A program made the translations under genes and the position numbers. From assembly GCA_020432165.1 (NCBI GenBank), contig JAGQGU010000006.1:85166-149165 (forward strand): a stretch of 64,000 nt of DNA, in the 5' to 3' direction. Of the stretch, positions 53,556 through 62,325 are shown piece by piece (positions within the stretch are counted from its first letter, which is position 1; every line of letters begins with the position of its first letter). This DNA comes from Thermomicrobiales bacterium. Its GTDB lineage: Bacteria; Chloroflexota; Chloroflexia; Thermomicrobiales; UBA6265. The notes under the pieces are model-generated. The model made no database searches. It was not told the DNA's origin and saw only the letters and a list, made by a program, of their open reading frames with translations.

Positions 53556-54781
53556 AGTTCAACTCCAAACGCTTCCGCAACGGTGTGCATATCCTTATCG
53601 CCACGACCGCTCAAATTTACGATCACGGTGGCATCTGGTCCGAGGTGTTTTGTGTGCTTGGCCGCCCAGGCGATAGCGTGGCTACTCTCCAGCGCCGGGA
53701 TGATCCCCTCGGTGCGGCAGAGCAACTGGAATCCTTCCAGGGCTTCCTCATCCGTGATCGCCGCGAAGGTGGCACGACCACTGTCCTTCAACCAGCTCAA
53801 CTCTGGTCCTACCCCGGGGTAGTCAAGCCCGGCACTAATCGAGTGCGTCTCGATGATCTGGCCATCGTCGTCCTGGAGCACGTAGCTCCAGCTACCGTGG
53901 AGCACACCTTGCTCACCCTTGACCAGCGTGGCCGCGTGCTCGTGACCATCAAGTCCATGGCCGCCCGCCTCGACACCGACGATATCGACGCTGGTGTAGG
54001 GGATGAATTCGTAGAAGAGGCCCATCGCGTTCGAACCACCGCCGACACACGCCACCACCATATCGGGCAGACCGCCAACCTGCTCTTCGAACTGCTGTCG
54101 GGCTTCCTTGCCAATCACGCTTTGGAAATCGCGCACGATCATCGGATACGGGTGCATACCTGCCACCGTGCCGAAGATATAGAAGGTCTCATCCACATTG
54201 GTTACCCAGTCGCGGATAGCTTCGTTGATAGCGTCCTTGAGTGTCTTGGAGCCACTGGTGACGGAGCGCACCTCTGCTCCGAGGAGCTTCATGCGGAAGA
54301 CATTGAGGCTTTGCCGATGAACATCGACCTCGCCCATATAGACGATGCAATCGAGTCCCAGCAATGCGCATGCCGTGGCGGTGGCGACACCGTGCTGACC
54401 GGCGCCGGTCTCCGCGATGATGCGCTTCTTGCCCATCCGCTTCGCCAGGAGCGCCTGGCCGATCGCGTTGTTGATCTTGTGAGCGCCGGTGTGCGCGAGG
54501 TCTTCGCGTTTGAGAAAAATCCGTGGACCGTTGCCTTCACCAGCGACCTCGGCGAAACGTTTGGCTTCGTAGAGACCAGTAGGACGTCCAATGTATTCGC
54601 GTCGCAGACGTTCGAGTTCCGCCTGGAACTCGGGATCGTTCTTCGCTTCTTCGTAGGCGATCGTGAGTTCATTGATGGCGGGCATCAATGTTTCCGGGGC
54701 GAAAACTCCACCGAAGCGACCGTAATAGCCATGGCTGTCGGGGCGATCACCGGTGTTTTGGAATTGTTTCAGCTCTAACAT
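53552..54781 (-). CDS. trpB: Tryptophan synthase beta chain
   Basis: The 409-residue PLP enzyme joins indole and serine. The PLP lysine is in the [17 protein letters not shown] motif. [20 protein letters not shown] and [17 protein letters not shown] (glycine-rich phosphate site) are complete, with [19 protein letters not shown] downstream and HAIAWA near the end. The length agrees with the TrpB1 (trpA-partnered) form. I set the start at ATG 54781; the longer frame up to 54877 lacks family sequence. The gene is divergent from the truncated haemoglobin gene. No tryptophan leader, TRAP site or T-box was seen in the 166 bases upstream. Confidence 0.96.
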   Translation of the reverse strand: MLELKQFQNTGDRPDSHGYYGRFGGVFAPETLMPAINELTIAYEEAKNDPEFQAELERLRREYIGRPTGLYEAKRFAEVAGEGNGPRIFLKREDLAHTGAHKINNAIGQALLAKRMGKKRIIAETGAGQHGVATATACALLGLDCIVYMGEVDVHRQSLNVFRMKLLGAEVRSVTSGSKTLKDAINEAIRDWVTNVDETFYIFGTVAGMHPYPMIVRDFQSVIGKEARQQFEEQVGGLPDMVVACVGGGSNAMGLFYEFIPYTSVDIVGVEAGGHGLDGHEHAATLVKGEQGVLHGSWSYVLQDDDGQIIETHSISAGLDYPGVGPELSWLKDSGRATFAAITDEEALEGFQLLCRTEGIIPALESSHAIAWAAKHTKHLGPDATVIVNLSGRGDKDMHTVAEAFGVEL

Positions 54782-54947
54782 GTGGCGTCCTTGATTCGTG
54801 CGACGGGTATCCCGCGATGCGGATGCGTCAGTGCAGCGATTGTACGCAATTTTGCAGGGTGTGGGGCGAATCCTCACGGCACAAAGTCATGGATACGTGG
54901 CACAATTACAGTGAACGACATATCCCCGGAAGCTGAGGAAGATTCCC

Positions 54948-55373
54948 ATGACCGCCCTCCACGACATCGAAACTCGCGACGATATCGCCCACCTGATGCG
55001 CACCTTCTACGGACGTATGTACGAGGACGAGGTGATGGGACCGATCTTCAAGGACATCGCGCAAATGGATCTGGAGGCTCACATCCCGGTGATGTGTGAT
55101 TTCTGGGAATTGCAGCTCTTTCAGAAGCAGGGGTATCGCGGTGGCATGATGATGGTGCACTTTCAGCTAAATCATCTGATTCCGCTGGAGCACCATCATT
55201 TTATGCGCTGGATGGATTACTGGGTTTCCACGCTGGACGATCTCTTCGCAGGGCCACGGGCGACCTGGGCGAAGACGGTTGCCGCACGGGTTGCCCGCAA
55301 TATGAGCCAACGCCTGGATGAGGTGAACGGACTGGCCTCATCACCACTGGTCAGCGATCTTCGTATGCGTTAG
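54948..55373 (+). CDS. Group III truncated haemoglobin
   Basis: The 141-residue protein has the 2/2 globin pattern of group III. The N-terminus is LHDIETRDDIAHLMRTFYGRMYEDEVMGPIF (cited as MRTFYGRMYEDEV). The proximal His lies in HFQLNHLIPLEHHHFMRWM, and Trp in MCDFWELQLF. It has no N-terminal export signal. Group III haemoglobins bind oxygen with high affinity and protect against nitrosative or oxidative stress in some species. The ATG follows GAGGAAG. The gene is divergent from trpB and lies alone on the plus strand in this stretch. Confidence 0.92.
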   Translation: MTALHDIETRDDIAHLMRTFYGRMYEDEVMGPIFKDIAQMDLEAHIPVMCDFWELQLFQKQGYRGGMMMVHFQLNHLIPLEHHHFMRWMDYWVSTLDDLFAGPRATWAKTVAARVARNMSQRLDEVNGLASSPLVSDLRMR

Positions 55374-55439
55374 AGCAGATTACTGGCACGATAACTCACG
55401 GAGAACTGCTCCGAGGTGAGTCTCGGAGGTCCGGGATGT

Positions 55440-55922
55440 CTATTTCTTGTATGGGCAAAGATAGATGATGGCTCCTTCTGGGCCGCCAAAGTCCCAGCCA
55501 CCGGGGTACATCTCGGCACTCCACCCAAAACTGTAATCAGGTTTGTAGCCGCGCTCCTCAATACCTGCCACGGTTATGTTGTGGGCATTGCCATAGACAT
55601 CACCGTTCTGCATATTGCCGTGGACAGTACCCTTGGCTATCTCGCAGGCCGGCAAATCACGATACTGCATACCAGATGGCACCGGTGTATTCTCCGCCGC
55701 GGCCACGCCGACGATGTAGGCGAAATCGTCGCCTTTTGCGTCTCCCATCCAGCCAATCGTGCAGTTCTCGAGAGCGAGCGGAAGTTTTATGAGCAGATCA
55801 ATGGTGCCATCGCGCAGGCTCTCTTCCCAGAGTGCTGGAATGGGATTCTCAACACCATCTGCCATCGATACCCAGCGTTCCCGACCGATAATGCGCATTG
55901 CGGGGACACTCTCAAACTCCAT
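55440..55922 (-). CDS. GyrI-like/effector-binding domain protein
   Basis: The 160-residue protein has a C-terminal half that shows the effector-binding domain of the AraC/GyrI type. Strands include FESVPAMRIIGRERWVS at the start, GWMGDAKGDDFAYIVGVAAAENTPVPSGMQYRDLPACEIAKGTVHG (in parts: DFAYIVGV and GTVHG) and the terminal GWSAEMYPGGWDFGGPEGAIIYLCPY. The E-M-Y-P and I-Y-L-P/C-P-like ends are typical. Such domains bind hydrophobic drugs or, in GyrI, inhibit gyrase. This one has no DNA-binding part. It lies between the haemoglobin and a secreted protein; the start is ATG 55922 with a weak ribosome site. Confidence 0.75.
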   Translation of the reverse strand: MEFESVPAMRIIGRERWVSMADGVENPIPALWEESLRDGTIDLLIKLPLALENCTIGWMGDAKGDDFAYIVGVAAAENTPVPSGMQYRDLPACEIAKGTVHGNMQNGDVYGNAHNITVAGIEERGYKPDYSFGWSAEMYPGGWDFGGPEGAIIYLCPYKK

Positions 55923-56106
55923 ATTGGTTAGCTCTGCCGTGTTGTCCTCCTCACAGAAGCCAGTCTGAATGCTGGATCAACATAAGCATAGGAACCCTGT
56001 CCTTGTGCCTGGTCAGGGATTTCCCGCAGTCGCGAGCGCATACCGACATGCATGCACATATCAGTCGTAGAGGAGGTTGCCTTCGATCATGTTGTTGGAG
56101 AGTAAG

Positions 56107-56604
56107 CTAGTTAGGTGAATAGATCGACCCCGGCATGCGAATCACCAGTACGGTCACGATGAGTTCCGAGTCATTCCCTCTGGCGATAAGTTCCCAACAC
56201 CCATCGGAGGGGAAATCGATACCGCTTATATAGAAAACACCCTGTTCCGGGCGCACGTAGGATGCATAGGCATTCAGGCTGATGTCTTCGATTACCTCTC
56301 CGGTGGTCGTGCGTCGGGCTGAGGCAGTCAGATGGACCTTGTCGTCTCGCGCCCACCAGCTGATCTTCTCGCCTTCCTGCTCGGGGCCGAGGACAATGGC
56401 GCCGTTGGTCGCCAGCAGTACACCGACTTCATCGTTGCGGATGAGGCCAATACCCCAGATGCTCTCCTGTTCCACACCATCTGGCAGACCAAACTCCGCC
56501 GCGATGGTTACCGGGCAGGTGGAGGTGGCGGCAGGAGTTTGGCTCGCTGCCATTCCGGGAACTGTCGCCAACAGGAGTAGGAGGGTAACTCGCAACGCTT
56601 TCAT
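56107..56604 (-). CDS. Small secreted protein of unknown family
   Basis: From ATG 56604 this is a 165-residue protein with a signal peptide (MKALRVTLLLLLATVPGMAA, cleavage near AASQT). Two Cys (STCPVTIA and GCWELIARG) could form a disulfide. The C-terminal GCWELIARGNDSELIVTVLV strand pair resembles Ig-like endings of many exported proteins and lipoproteins, where 'GCWEV' closes the fold. No lipobox is seen. The ribosome site AAGGAG is strong. It is divergent from the DUF4353/Cthe_2159-like gene. The function is unknown. Confidence 0.7.
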   Translation of the reverse strand: MKALRVTLLLLLATVPGMAASQTPAATSTCPVTIAAEFGLPDGVEQESIWGIGLIRNDEVGVLLATNGAIVLGPEQEGEKISWWARDDKVHLTASARRTTTGEVIEDISLNAYASYVRPEQGVFYISGIDFPSDGCWELIARGNDSELIVTVLVIRMPGSIYSPN

Positions 56605-56812
56605 GTCGTCTCTCCTTTGCCTCTTGTACAATCTCCGACAGTGTTTGGTTCCCGCTTGCCGGTTCAGGATTTGCCGCCGATCACAGGAGTAGCAACCATC
56701 TTGTGCTGGTTTTGCAAGCATACACAGACCATATGACGCATACGGCAGAATGGTGTCAAAGCAAGTTTCGTGGATACCTTCACGTGAGTTGAGGTATCCC
56801 AAAGGGGGATTT

Positions 56813-57844
56813 ATGACACCATTATCTCGACAAGTACTGAACTGGATTTCTGTTTACGCGCTGGCCGCGCTGGTTTTCACGTTCAGCGTTACTCATATCG
56901 CCTACGCCCAGTCAACCGGTCAGGAGCTCGATCTCTCCACCCAGAGTGGCGATGTCACGATTTCTGCGGGTGGCGCCTGGACGCTTTCTGGCACCCTCGA
57001 TGGTGGCGTGGTTGTGGACGTTGGCACGGAAGATGTCACCTTGATTCTGGATGGCGTTGATATCACCAATAGCGACGGTCCGGCGATCGCCTTCGTCAGT
57101 GCGGGTGAGATTACTATCACAACCACCGCCGATTCGACCAACACACTTGCCGATCGTGATGGCACCGAGATGGATGCTGCGATCTGGGCCCAATCCAGCA
57201 TCACCCTGGAAGGCGAAGGCACACTCGATGTCACCGCCTGGAACGAGGGCATCGAGACAGAAGGCGATATCACGATCAATGGCGGCACGTTGCTGGTGCA
57301 CGCCGGTGATGATGGCCTGAATGCGAATACTGATGGGACGAGCCAGATAACGATCAACGATGGCACTGTCTTTGTGGAAACTACCGCCGGAGACGGGATC
57401 GATTCCAACGGCGGCATCGAGATCAATGGCGGTACGGTCGTTAGCTATGGAGCGATGGTCGACGGGAATAGTGGCCTTGATGCCGATGGCTCCGTGGTGA
57501 TCAATGGTGGAACCGTGGTGGCGAGCGGTGGCATGATGATGCAGATCGATGCATCTTCAACGCAGCAGATCGCCTGGATTACCGGCGATGGCAATATTGC
57601 TGCCGGAACGGGTGTGGTGGTACAGAACGGCGATGGCGTAGTGATTGCTCTCACTCCCATTACGGAAGTCCAGAGCCTGATGATCAGCACCCCTGCCCTG
57701 GATCTTGCTGCTACCAACGACGTATATCTGGGCGGTACATTCGAGGTGGACCAGACAACTCTTGCGAGCGGCGAGATTACCGATATGGGGAGTATCTCTG
57801 GCACTATTTCCGCCGAGAATCCTGGTGGAAGCTTCCGCCCATAG
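56813..57844 (+). CDS. Secreted Cthe_2159-like beta-helix carbohydrate-binding domain protein
   Basis: The 343-residue protein has a signal peptide (LNWISVYALAALVFTFSV, cleavage at AYAQS). It is built of right-handed beta-helix turns with repeated 'GTVT-INGG' style strands: TISAGGAWTLSGTLDGGVVV, DVTLILDGVDITNSDGPAI, ITIEGEGTLDVTAWNEGIE-like steps and repeats of 'INGGT-VV'. This is the pattern of Clostridium thermocellum Cthe_2159, a Ca-dependent polysaccharide (pectin/cellulose) binding protein, PF14262. The Asp-rich turns (DGDDGL, DGIDSNGGI, GLDADGSVV) are likely Ca sites. The ATG follows AAAGGGGG. A strong terminator follows. Confidence 0.85.
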   Translation: MTPLSRQVLNWISVYALAALVFTFSVTHIAYAQSTGQELDLSTQSGDVTISAGGAWTLSGTLDGGVVVDVGTEDVTLILDGVDITNSDGPAIAFVSAGEITITTTADSTNTLADRDGTEMDAAIWAQSSITLEGEGTLDVTAWNEGIETEGDITINGGTLLVHAGDDGLNANTDGTSQITINDGTVFVETTAGDGIDSNGGIEINGGTVVSYGAMVDGNSGLDADGSVVINGGTVVASGGMMMQIDASSTQQIAWITGDGNIAAGTGVVVQNGDGVVIALTPITEVQSLMISTPALDLAATNDVYLGGTFEVDQTTLASGEITDMGSISGTISAENPGGSFRP

Positions 57845-57866
57845 GACCAATCATTACCGGATGATT

Positions 57867-57896
57867 GAGGGGAGGTGGCACACGTCACCTCCCCTC
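57867..57896. terminator. Bidirectional terminator between the beta-helix gene and the copy-2 secreted protein
   Basis: GAGGGGAGGTG (57867-57877) pairs perfectly with CACCTCCCCTC (57886-57896) around an 8-base loop. It lies between the two convergent genes. TTAACTTT follows on the plus side. Confidence 0.85.
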
Positions 57897-57918
57897 TTAA
57901 CTTTGGCAGGGCTTCTCG

Positions 57919-58821
57919 CTATTCCACGGTCACCAGCGTCCACATGCCCATCATCGCGTGTGGCATCTGCGTCTCCGGATCGGGTGCCCAGCACGCCAGA
58001 AAGTAGGTTCCCGCTTCCAGCGTGATCGGCTGGAATTGACCGACGCCAGCAGAGATCTCCGGGAAGTAGGCAAGTTCAACGAAATCGGCTTCCGTCAGAC
58101 CACCTTCAGCCGGTGGTGTGCCCGTCATCTCCCTCTCCATCATGTCGTCGATCTGATCGGTGGTTGTACCATCGGGAACCTTGCTGATATCCACAAAATG
58201 GAGCTGCGCGCCGACATTGCGGACCGAAACGATATTGTCGCCAGCGACGAATGCGCCTCCCTTGATCTGGATCGTCATCTCACTGAGTTCGATCTGAACG
58301 TTGGTGGCTACCTCTGTCAGATCGGTCGGCATATCGCCGGTCACCTTGAATGCCACCGGCATCGTTGTTCCATAGAAGGTTGTGACCACCCAATCTCCGG
58401 GGGTGAGGTCAAGCACGGCCCAACCGGAGCCATTGGTACCGAGCTGTACACCACCTCCCCAGTGAGCGTCCAGATACCAGGACGGACCCGAGTCTGTGTG
58501 CGCTTGCGCGTCCGCTGCGGCTTCTTCCAGTGTAAGACCATCGGGCAGTTGCAGTACGAGCGCACCGGTCAAGCCCTGGCTCGGATCCGGTGCTGTGCCG
58601 CTGATCTTGACCAAATATCGACCAGCGGCGGTCTCGGCTGGCATGCCCTTGATCCCATCGGCTTCCACCGTGAGGTTGAGTTCCGGGAATCCTTCTGGTA
58701 GCGCAGCGGCGGTTGCCGAGTTGTCTTGCGCGAAGACGGCTCCGAGATTCCCAAAGGCACCCAAACCGATGCCTGCCGCCAGCAATGTTGGCAATGCTGT
58801 AACGCGTGCGCGAGTATTCAT
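57919..58821 (-). CDS. Secreted duplicated beta-domain protein with copper-site-like ligands (copy 2)
   Basis: The 300-residue protein is a paralogue of 46348-47262. The signal peptide MNTRARVTALPTLLAAGIGL is nearly the same. The two-half structure is present, with QLPDGLTLEEAAADAQ / KVPDGTTTDQIDDMM and the strands AVLDLTPGDWVV / TLEAGTYFLAC. Potential metal ligands His208, Cys277, His288 and Met293 are at the same spacing (C-x10-H-x4-M) as in copy 1. The second part of copy 2 has an extra acidic loop at about 225-255. It follows the LuxR-STAND gene at 58993-61542 by 171 bases. The start is ATG 58821 after GAGAGGTGG. Its function is unknown. Confidence 0.7.
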   Translation of the reverse strand: MNTRARVTALPTLLAAGIGLGAFGNLGAVFAQDNSATAAALPEGFPELNLTVEADGIKGMPAETAAGRYLVKISGTAPDPSQGLTGALVLQLPDGLTLEEAAADAQAHTDSGPSWYLDAHWGGGVQLGTNGSGWAVLDLTPGDWVVTTFYGTTMPVAFKVTGDMPTDLTEVATNVQIELSEMTIQIKGGAFVAGDNIVSVRNVGAQLHFVDISKVPDGTTTDQIDDMMEREMTGTPPAEGGLTEADFVELAYFPEISAGVGQFQPITLEAGTYFLACWAPDPETQMPHAMMGMWTLVTVE

Positions 58822-58992
58822 GGTTTTCCACCTCTCCGTGGCATTTCGCCACCTGATGTGCTGACCGAACGAAAGCATCCGTGTTCCGTTCGTGATGAGC
58901 ACATCCTGCGGCTGAAAGGTGTGGTGAGGCGTCTGCCAAATAGCGTATTTGGAGCAGGTTCACAAGAAATACGTCGGATGACGTAGATGAGG

Positions 58993-61542
58993 TTATTGGC
59001 GCGATCGCAGCACCGCCGCCAGCAGCTCGGTGCGGCTGGAGACATTCATTTTGTTCATGATATGGGCCAGATGCGTAGTGACCGTGCGTGGGCTCACACT
59101 CAGTTGGACGGCCATCTCCTGTGTGGAATGCCCATTGATCAGCAACTGCAATACCTCTTCTTCGCGGCGAGTCAATTGCGCCAGATCACCATCCGGCGGT
59201 ATAGAAATAAGCATTCCGGGAGTGGCGATGGGGGCAATGCTGCGAGCGAACCATTCGAGATTGCGCAGCCAGGTGGAGGCATTCCAGGTTGCACCGCGTT
59301 GTCGATACTCTTCGGCACGCTCACAACGTTCCTGAATCGTGATCCACATCTCTGCCAGATCGTGACTGCGACGTTGACTAAACGTGTATGCGACCTCCTC
59401 GGAGTAGGAGAGTGTCTTCCCAAGCAGAGCGGCGGCATCCTCGAGTCGCGATTGTTGCATCAGCGCCGAAACGAGCACACCCGAAAGGGTGAGGTATTGC
59501 GCCGAGCCTTCGTCCAGTGTCAGTAGAGCCAATGCCTTCAGGGCTGATTCTGATGCAGCTGCGAACGCATCGTTGGCCAGGTGAACACTGGTCAAGTTGG
59601 TGTAAGCAGTCGCGAGGAGAAGTGGGCTGTCGATGGAGTGAGCGATCTCCAGTGCTTCTTCCAGATTGATGCGTGCCTGGTCTGCCTCGCCCAGATCGAG
59701 GTAAGCGTATGCCTGGTTCAGAAGCGCGTAGAGGAGTTCCCGTTTCAGATCGAGACTGCGAATGATCGCAATAGCCTTGTCCGCATAGGCAAGACTGCGA
59801 TCATATGCTTCCTGATCGTTCGCCGCAGCCATCAGATTGGTGTACACACCGGCCAGAGTTATCTGATCGTTCCGTGCTTCCATAATACGGGCCACATTGG
59901 TCCAACTGGCCTCAGCCGCTGCGAAATCGCCACGCACATAGCTGATTGCTCCAAGTGATCCTTCCGCCACGGCCGCCCACCGCGACATTTCGGGTGTCGT
60001 GGTCTGCGCCAATGCGCGTGAGTAGAGCGCGAATGCCTCATCGATATGATTCGCATCCTTGGCCATATGGCCCATATAGATATCGAACCGAACCTGCAGA
60101 TCCGGATAGTTATGGGTAGACAAGATCTGGGCGATAGTCTCGCCGGTTTTGTATCCTGCATCGAGATCACGACGTTCATTCTCCAGCAGAAGCCGGGTAA
60201 GAAGTGCCGCTGCCCGGATGCGAGGCGATGCTTTCTCTGGCCACGTCTCGGCCTGAGCAATCCAGTCTCGTAGCTCGTTGGACGCCCCGTATTGCTCCAT
60301 GAAACGCCAGATACCATCGGCTAACACCAACGGGAGTTCGGGTTCTTCGTGATCCAGCGACCAGCGCACCGCAGTGCGGATAGTTGGTAGTTCTCGCTCC
60401 AACATTTCTGCCCACGCATCTGCTCCGGCGTTGGTGAGCGCTTCCTCACTCTGCTCGCCGAGTGCCCGCACATGGTCGGCCACGAATTGCTCTGCTGCGT
60501 CGCGCTCACCTGTAGCATCGAGTTCCGCCAGGCAGTATTCCCGGATGGCCGTCAGCAACGAATACCACGGCTGCGTGCCCGCTTCCCGACGTCGGATCAG
60601 GCTGAAGTTCATGAGCTCGCTGATAACATCAATCGCGCTGATATCCAGATCCAGATGCTCCACCAGCCGTTCGACCTGCGGCAGATCGAAACCAGCGGTA
60701 AAGACCCCCAGCCAGGTAAATGCACGCTGCGTATCCGTCGGTAGCAAACGCACGCTCCAGGCGATGGCGGAGTGCATGGTGCGCTGCCGCTCGGGGAGAT
60801 CTCGTCGCTGACTGGTGAGAATTTGTTTGCCGAGATCCATCTGATGGAGCACTGCCTCCGGGGAGAGGCTGGTGAGGCGTGGTGCTGCCAGTTCCAGTGC
60901 GAGTGGGACACCGTCCAGTCGCCGACAGATTTCGGCAATCGTCTGCGCTCTCTCGCCGGCCAGCGCTGCCTCGGCAAAGGTGGCATCGTGATGAGCGGCG
61001 ATATTCAGGAGCATGCGCACGCTCGGCGAATCTGCCAATTCGGTAATCGGAGAGTTGATATCAGGCACGCCCAATGCGCGCAGCCGCACGATGTGCTCGC
61101 TCTCTATCTGCAGAGGTTGTTGGGAGGTGATAAGGACTTTGACTCGGCCGTGTTTGGGGATAATCGCCGCGATATCCGGGGCAGCTTCCACCACCTGCTC
61201 GAAATTATCCAGTACCAGCACGCCCTGCCAGTCCTCTAACCAGGAGCGGATAACTTCGCCGGGACGATCGCTGTGAAGCTCCAACGCATTCGCGATTTCC
61301 GGCAGCACCAGCTCGGGCGAATCGATCGATGCCAGTGGGACGAAGAGGACGTTTCCGTTGGTCAGCAATCGCGCTGCTTCTGTTACCAGTCTGGTTTTGC
61401 CCACACCACCGATACCAATCACGGTGATGAGTGTGACCGTCGGGTCCTCAACGAGAGATTGCAGCATCGCCAGATCACGCTCTCGGCCGACGATAGGCGA
61501 CCCGAAGTGGGGCATCTCATTCGAACGATTGTCGCCGTTCAT
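58993..61542 (-). CDS. LuxR-family STAND ATPase regulator (copy 2)
   Basis: The 849-residue protein has Walker A VIGIGGVGKTRLV (41-53) and Walker B VLVLDNFEQVVE near 120. An NTPase winged domain precedes a long helical TPR-like region (about 430-760). The C-terminal LuxR HTH reads LTRREEEVLQLLINGHSTQEM, cited in parts as LTRREEEVLQLL and GHSTQEMAVQLS. It is a paralogue of 47620-50217 with the same domain order. I set the start at ATG 61542 because CAGGAT is 8 bases upstream; a TTG 24 bases earlier would also be in frame. It lies upstream of the copy-2 secreted protein, as copy 1 lies upstream of its own. The ligand is unknown. Confidence 0.87.
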   Translation of the reverse strand: MNGDNRSNEMPHFGSPIVGRERDLAMLQSLVEDPTVTLITVIGIGGVGKTRLVTEAARLLTNGNVLFVPLASIDSPELVLPEIANALELHSDRPGEVIRSWLEDWQGVLVLDNFEQVVEAAPDIAAIIPKHGRVKVLITSQQPLQIESEHIVRLRALGVPDINSPITELADSPSVRMLLNIAAHHDATFAEAALAGERAQTIAEICRRLDGVPLALELAAPRLTSLSPEAVLHQMDLGKQILTSQRRDLPERQRTMHSAIAWSVRLLPTDTQRAFTWLGVFTAGFDLPQVERLVEHLDLDISAIDVISELMNFSLIRRREAGTQPWYSLLTAIREYCLAELDATGERDAAEQFVADHVRALGEQSEEALTNAGADAWAEMLERELPTIRTAVRWSLDHEEPELPLVLADGIWRFMEQYGASNELRDWIAQAETWPEKASPRIRAAALLTRLLLENERRDLDAGYKTGETIAQILSTHNYPDLQVRFDIYMGHMAKDANHIDEAFALYSRALAQTTTPEMSRWAAVAEGSLGAISYVRGDFAAAEASWTNVARIMEARNDQITLAGVYTNLMAAANDQEAYDRSLAYADKAIAIIRSLDLKRELLYALLNQAYAYLDLGEADQARINLEEALEIAHSIDSPLLLATAYTNLTSVHLANDAFAAASESALKALALLTLDEGSAQYLTLSGVLVSALMQQSRLEDAAALLGKTLSYSEEVAYTFSQRRSHDLAEMWITIQERCERAEEYRQRGATWNASTWLRNLEWFARSIAPIATPGMLISIPPDGDLAQLTRREEEVLQLLINGHSTQEMAVQLSVSPRTVTTHLAHIMNKMNVSSRTELLAAVLRSRQ

Positions 61543-61632
61543 GAAAACATCCTGCAGTTGCGGCAATACACCGGCTGTAGTTCGCGCGTGGTGAACAAAG
61601 ACAGTATACGGGGCCGGGCAACTGCTGGGGAG

Positions 61633-61665
61633 ATCGGGAGCATCCTCATGTGGGATGGTCCCGAT
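61633..61665 (-). terminator. Hairpin after the mhq-like operon
   Basis: ATCGGGA and CATCC pair with GGATG and TCCCGAT with one G/G mismatch and a 7-base loop. It begins 12 bases past the stop of the esterase gene on the minus strand, a probable terminator of the MarR operon. Confidence 0.65.
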
Positions 61666-61677
61666 GCAGACGGTGGT

Positions 61678-62325
61678 TTAGTTGATGGCTGCGATCAGAT
61701 CACGCGCGGCACCTACCTCATCCTCATTGATGATATGAGCCATACCAGGATAGATGCGCAGATCGACCTTCGCTCCGGCCTCAGCGAACAATTCGGCAGA
61801 ACGGCGGGCAGCGTCTTCTGTGATCCAGCTATCAGCCGTGCCGCAGCCGATAAAGACGGGGAGTCCGCGGACATCCGCGAAGGGTAGATGCGGTGCGTCG
61901 ACTGGACCAATGACCGATCCGCTGAAAGCGATCACACCTCCGATTGCGCGACGACCACGGCTGGCATACTCCAGACTCAGCATTGCCCCCTGGCTGAAGC
62001 CGCCGACCACAATCTTCTCGGCGGAGATACCCGCAGCGAGAATCGTATCAACGAGTTCATCGATCACACGGAGTGCGCTTTCCAGCCAGGGCGTTAACTG
62101 CTCCTGGGGCAGGAACCCGCTCATCGGATACCATGTGTGATTGGTCGCTTGCGGAGCGAGGAACGCGATAGATTCGCCTTCCGGTGCGATGCTTCGACCC
62201 AGACGGATAATATCCGCCGCCGCGGCTCCGCGACCGTGAAGCAGGATGACTGCTTTGCTCGCGTCCTGGAGCTCGACACCGGCATGGATCACGGCCCCGC
62301 CTCCATGGGGATGTTCGTTGCTCAC
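61678..62325 (-). CDS. mhqD: Phospholipase/carboxylesterase, MhqD-like
   Basis: The 215-residue alpha/beta hydrolase has VILLHGRGAAAADI (oxyanion hole), the nucleophile elbow GGFSQGAMLSL, the Asp in FIGCGTADSWIT and the His in YPGMAHIINEDE. It resembles the phospholipase/carboxylesterase family and, in this neighbourhood, MhqD/YodD of Bacillus, which is involved in quinone and hydroquinone detoxification. The GTG start overlaps the stop of the dioxygenase gene (62322-62325, GTGA), so they are co-translated. It is the last gene of a MarR-dioxygenase-esterase unit. The substrate is probably an aromatic or ester product of the dioxygenase step, by inference. Confidence 0.88.
   Translation of the reverse strand: MSNEHPHGGGAVIHAGVELQDASKAVILLHGRGAAAADIIRLGRSIAPEGESIAFLAPQATNHTWYPMSGFLPQEQLTPWLESALRVIDELVDTILAAGISAEKIVVGGFSQGAMLSLEYASRGRRAIGGVIAFSGSVIGPVDAPHLPFADVRGLPVFIGCGTADSWITEDAARRSAELFAEAGAKVDLRIYPGMAHIINEDEVGAARDLIAAIN

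Noticed and set aside
54782..54947. trp attenuator or T-box before trpB
   Set aside because: No leader peptide with Trp codons, no T-box sequence and no alternative hairpins were seen in the 166-base divergent gap.
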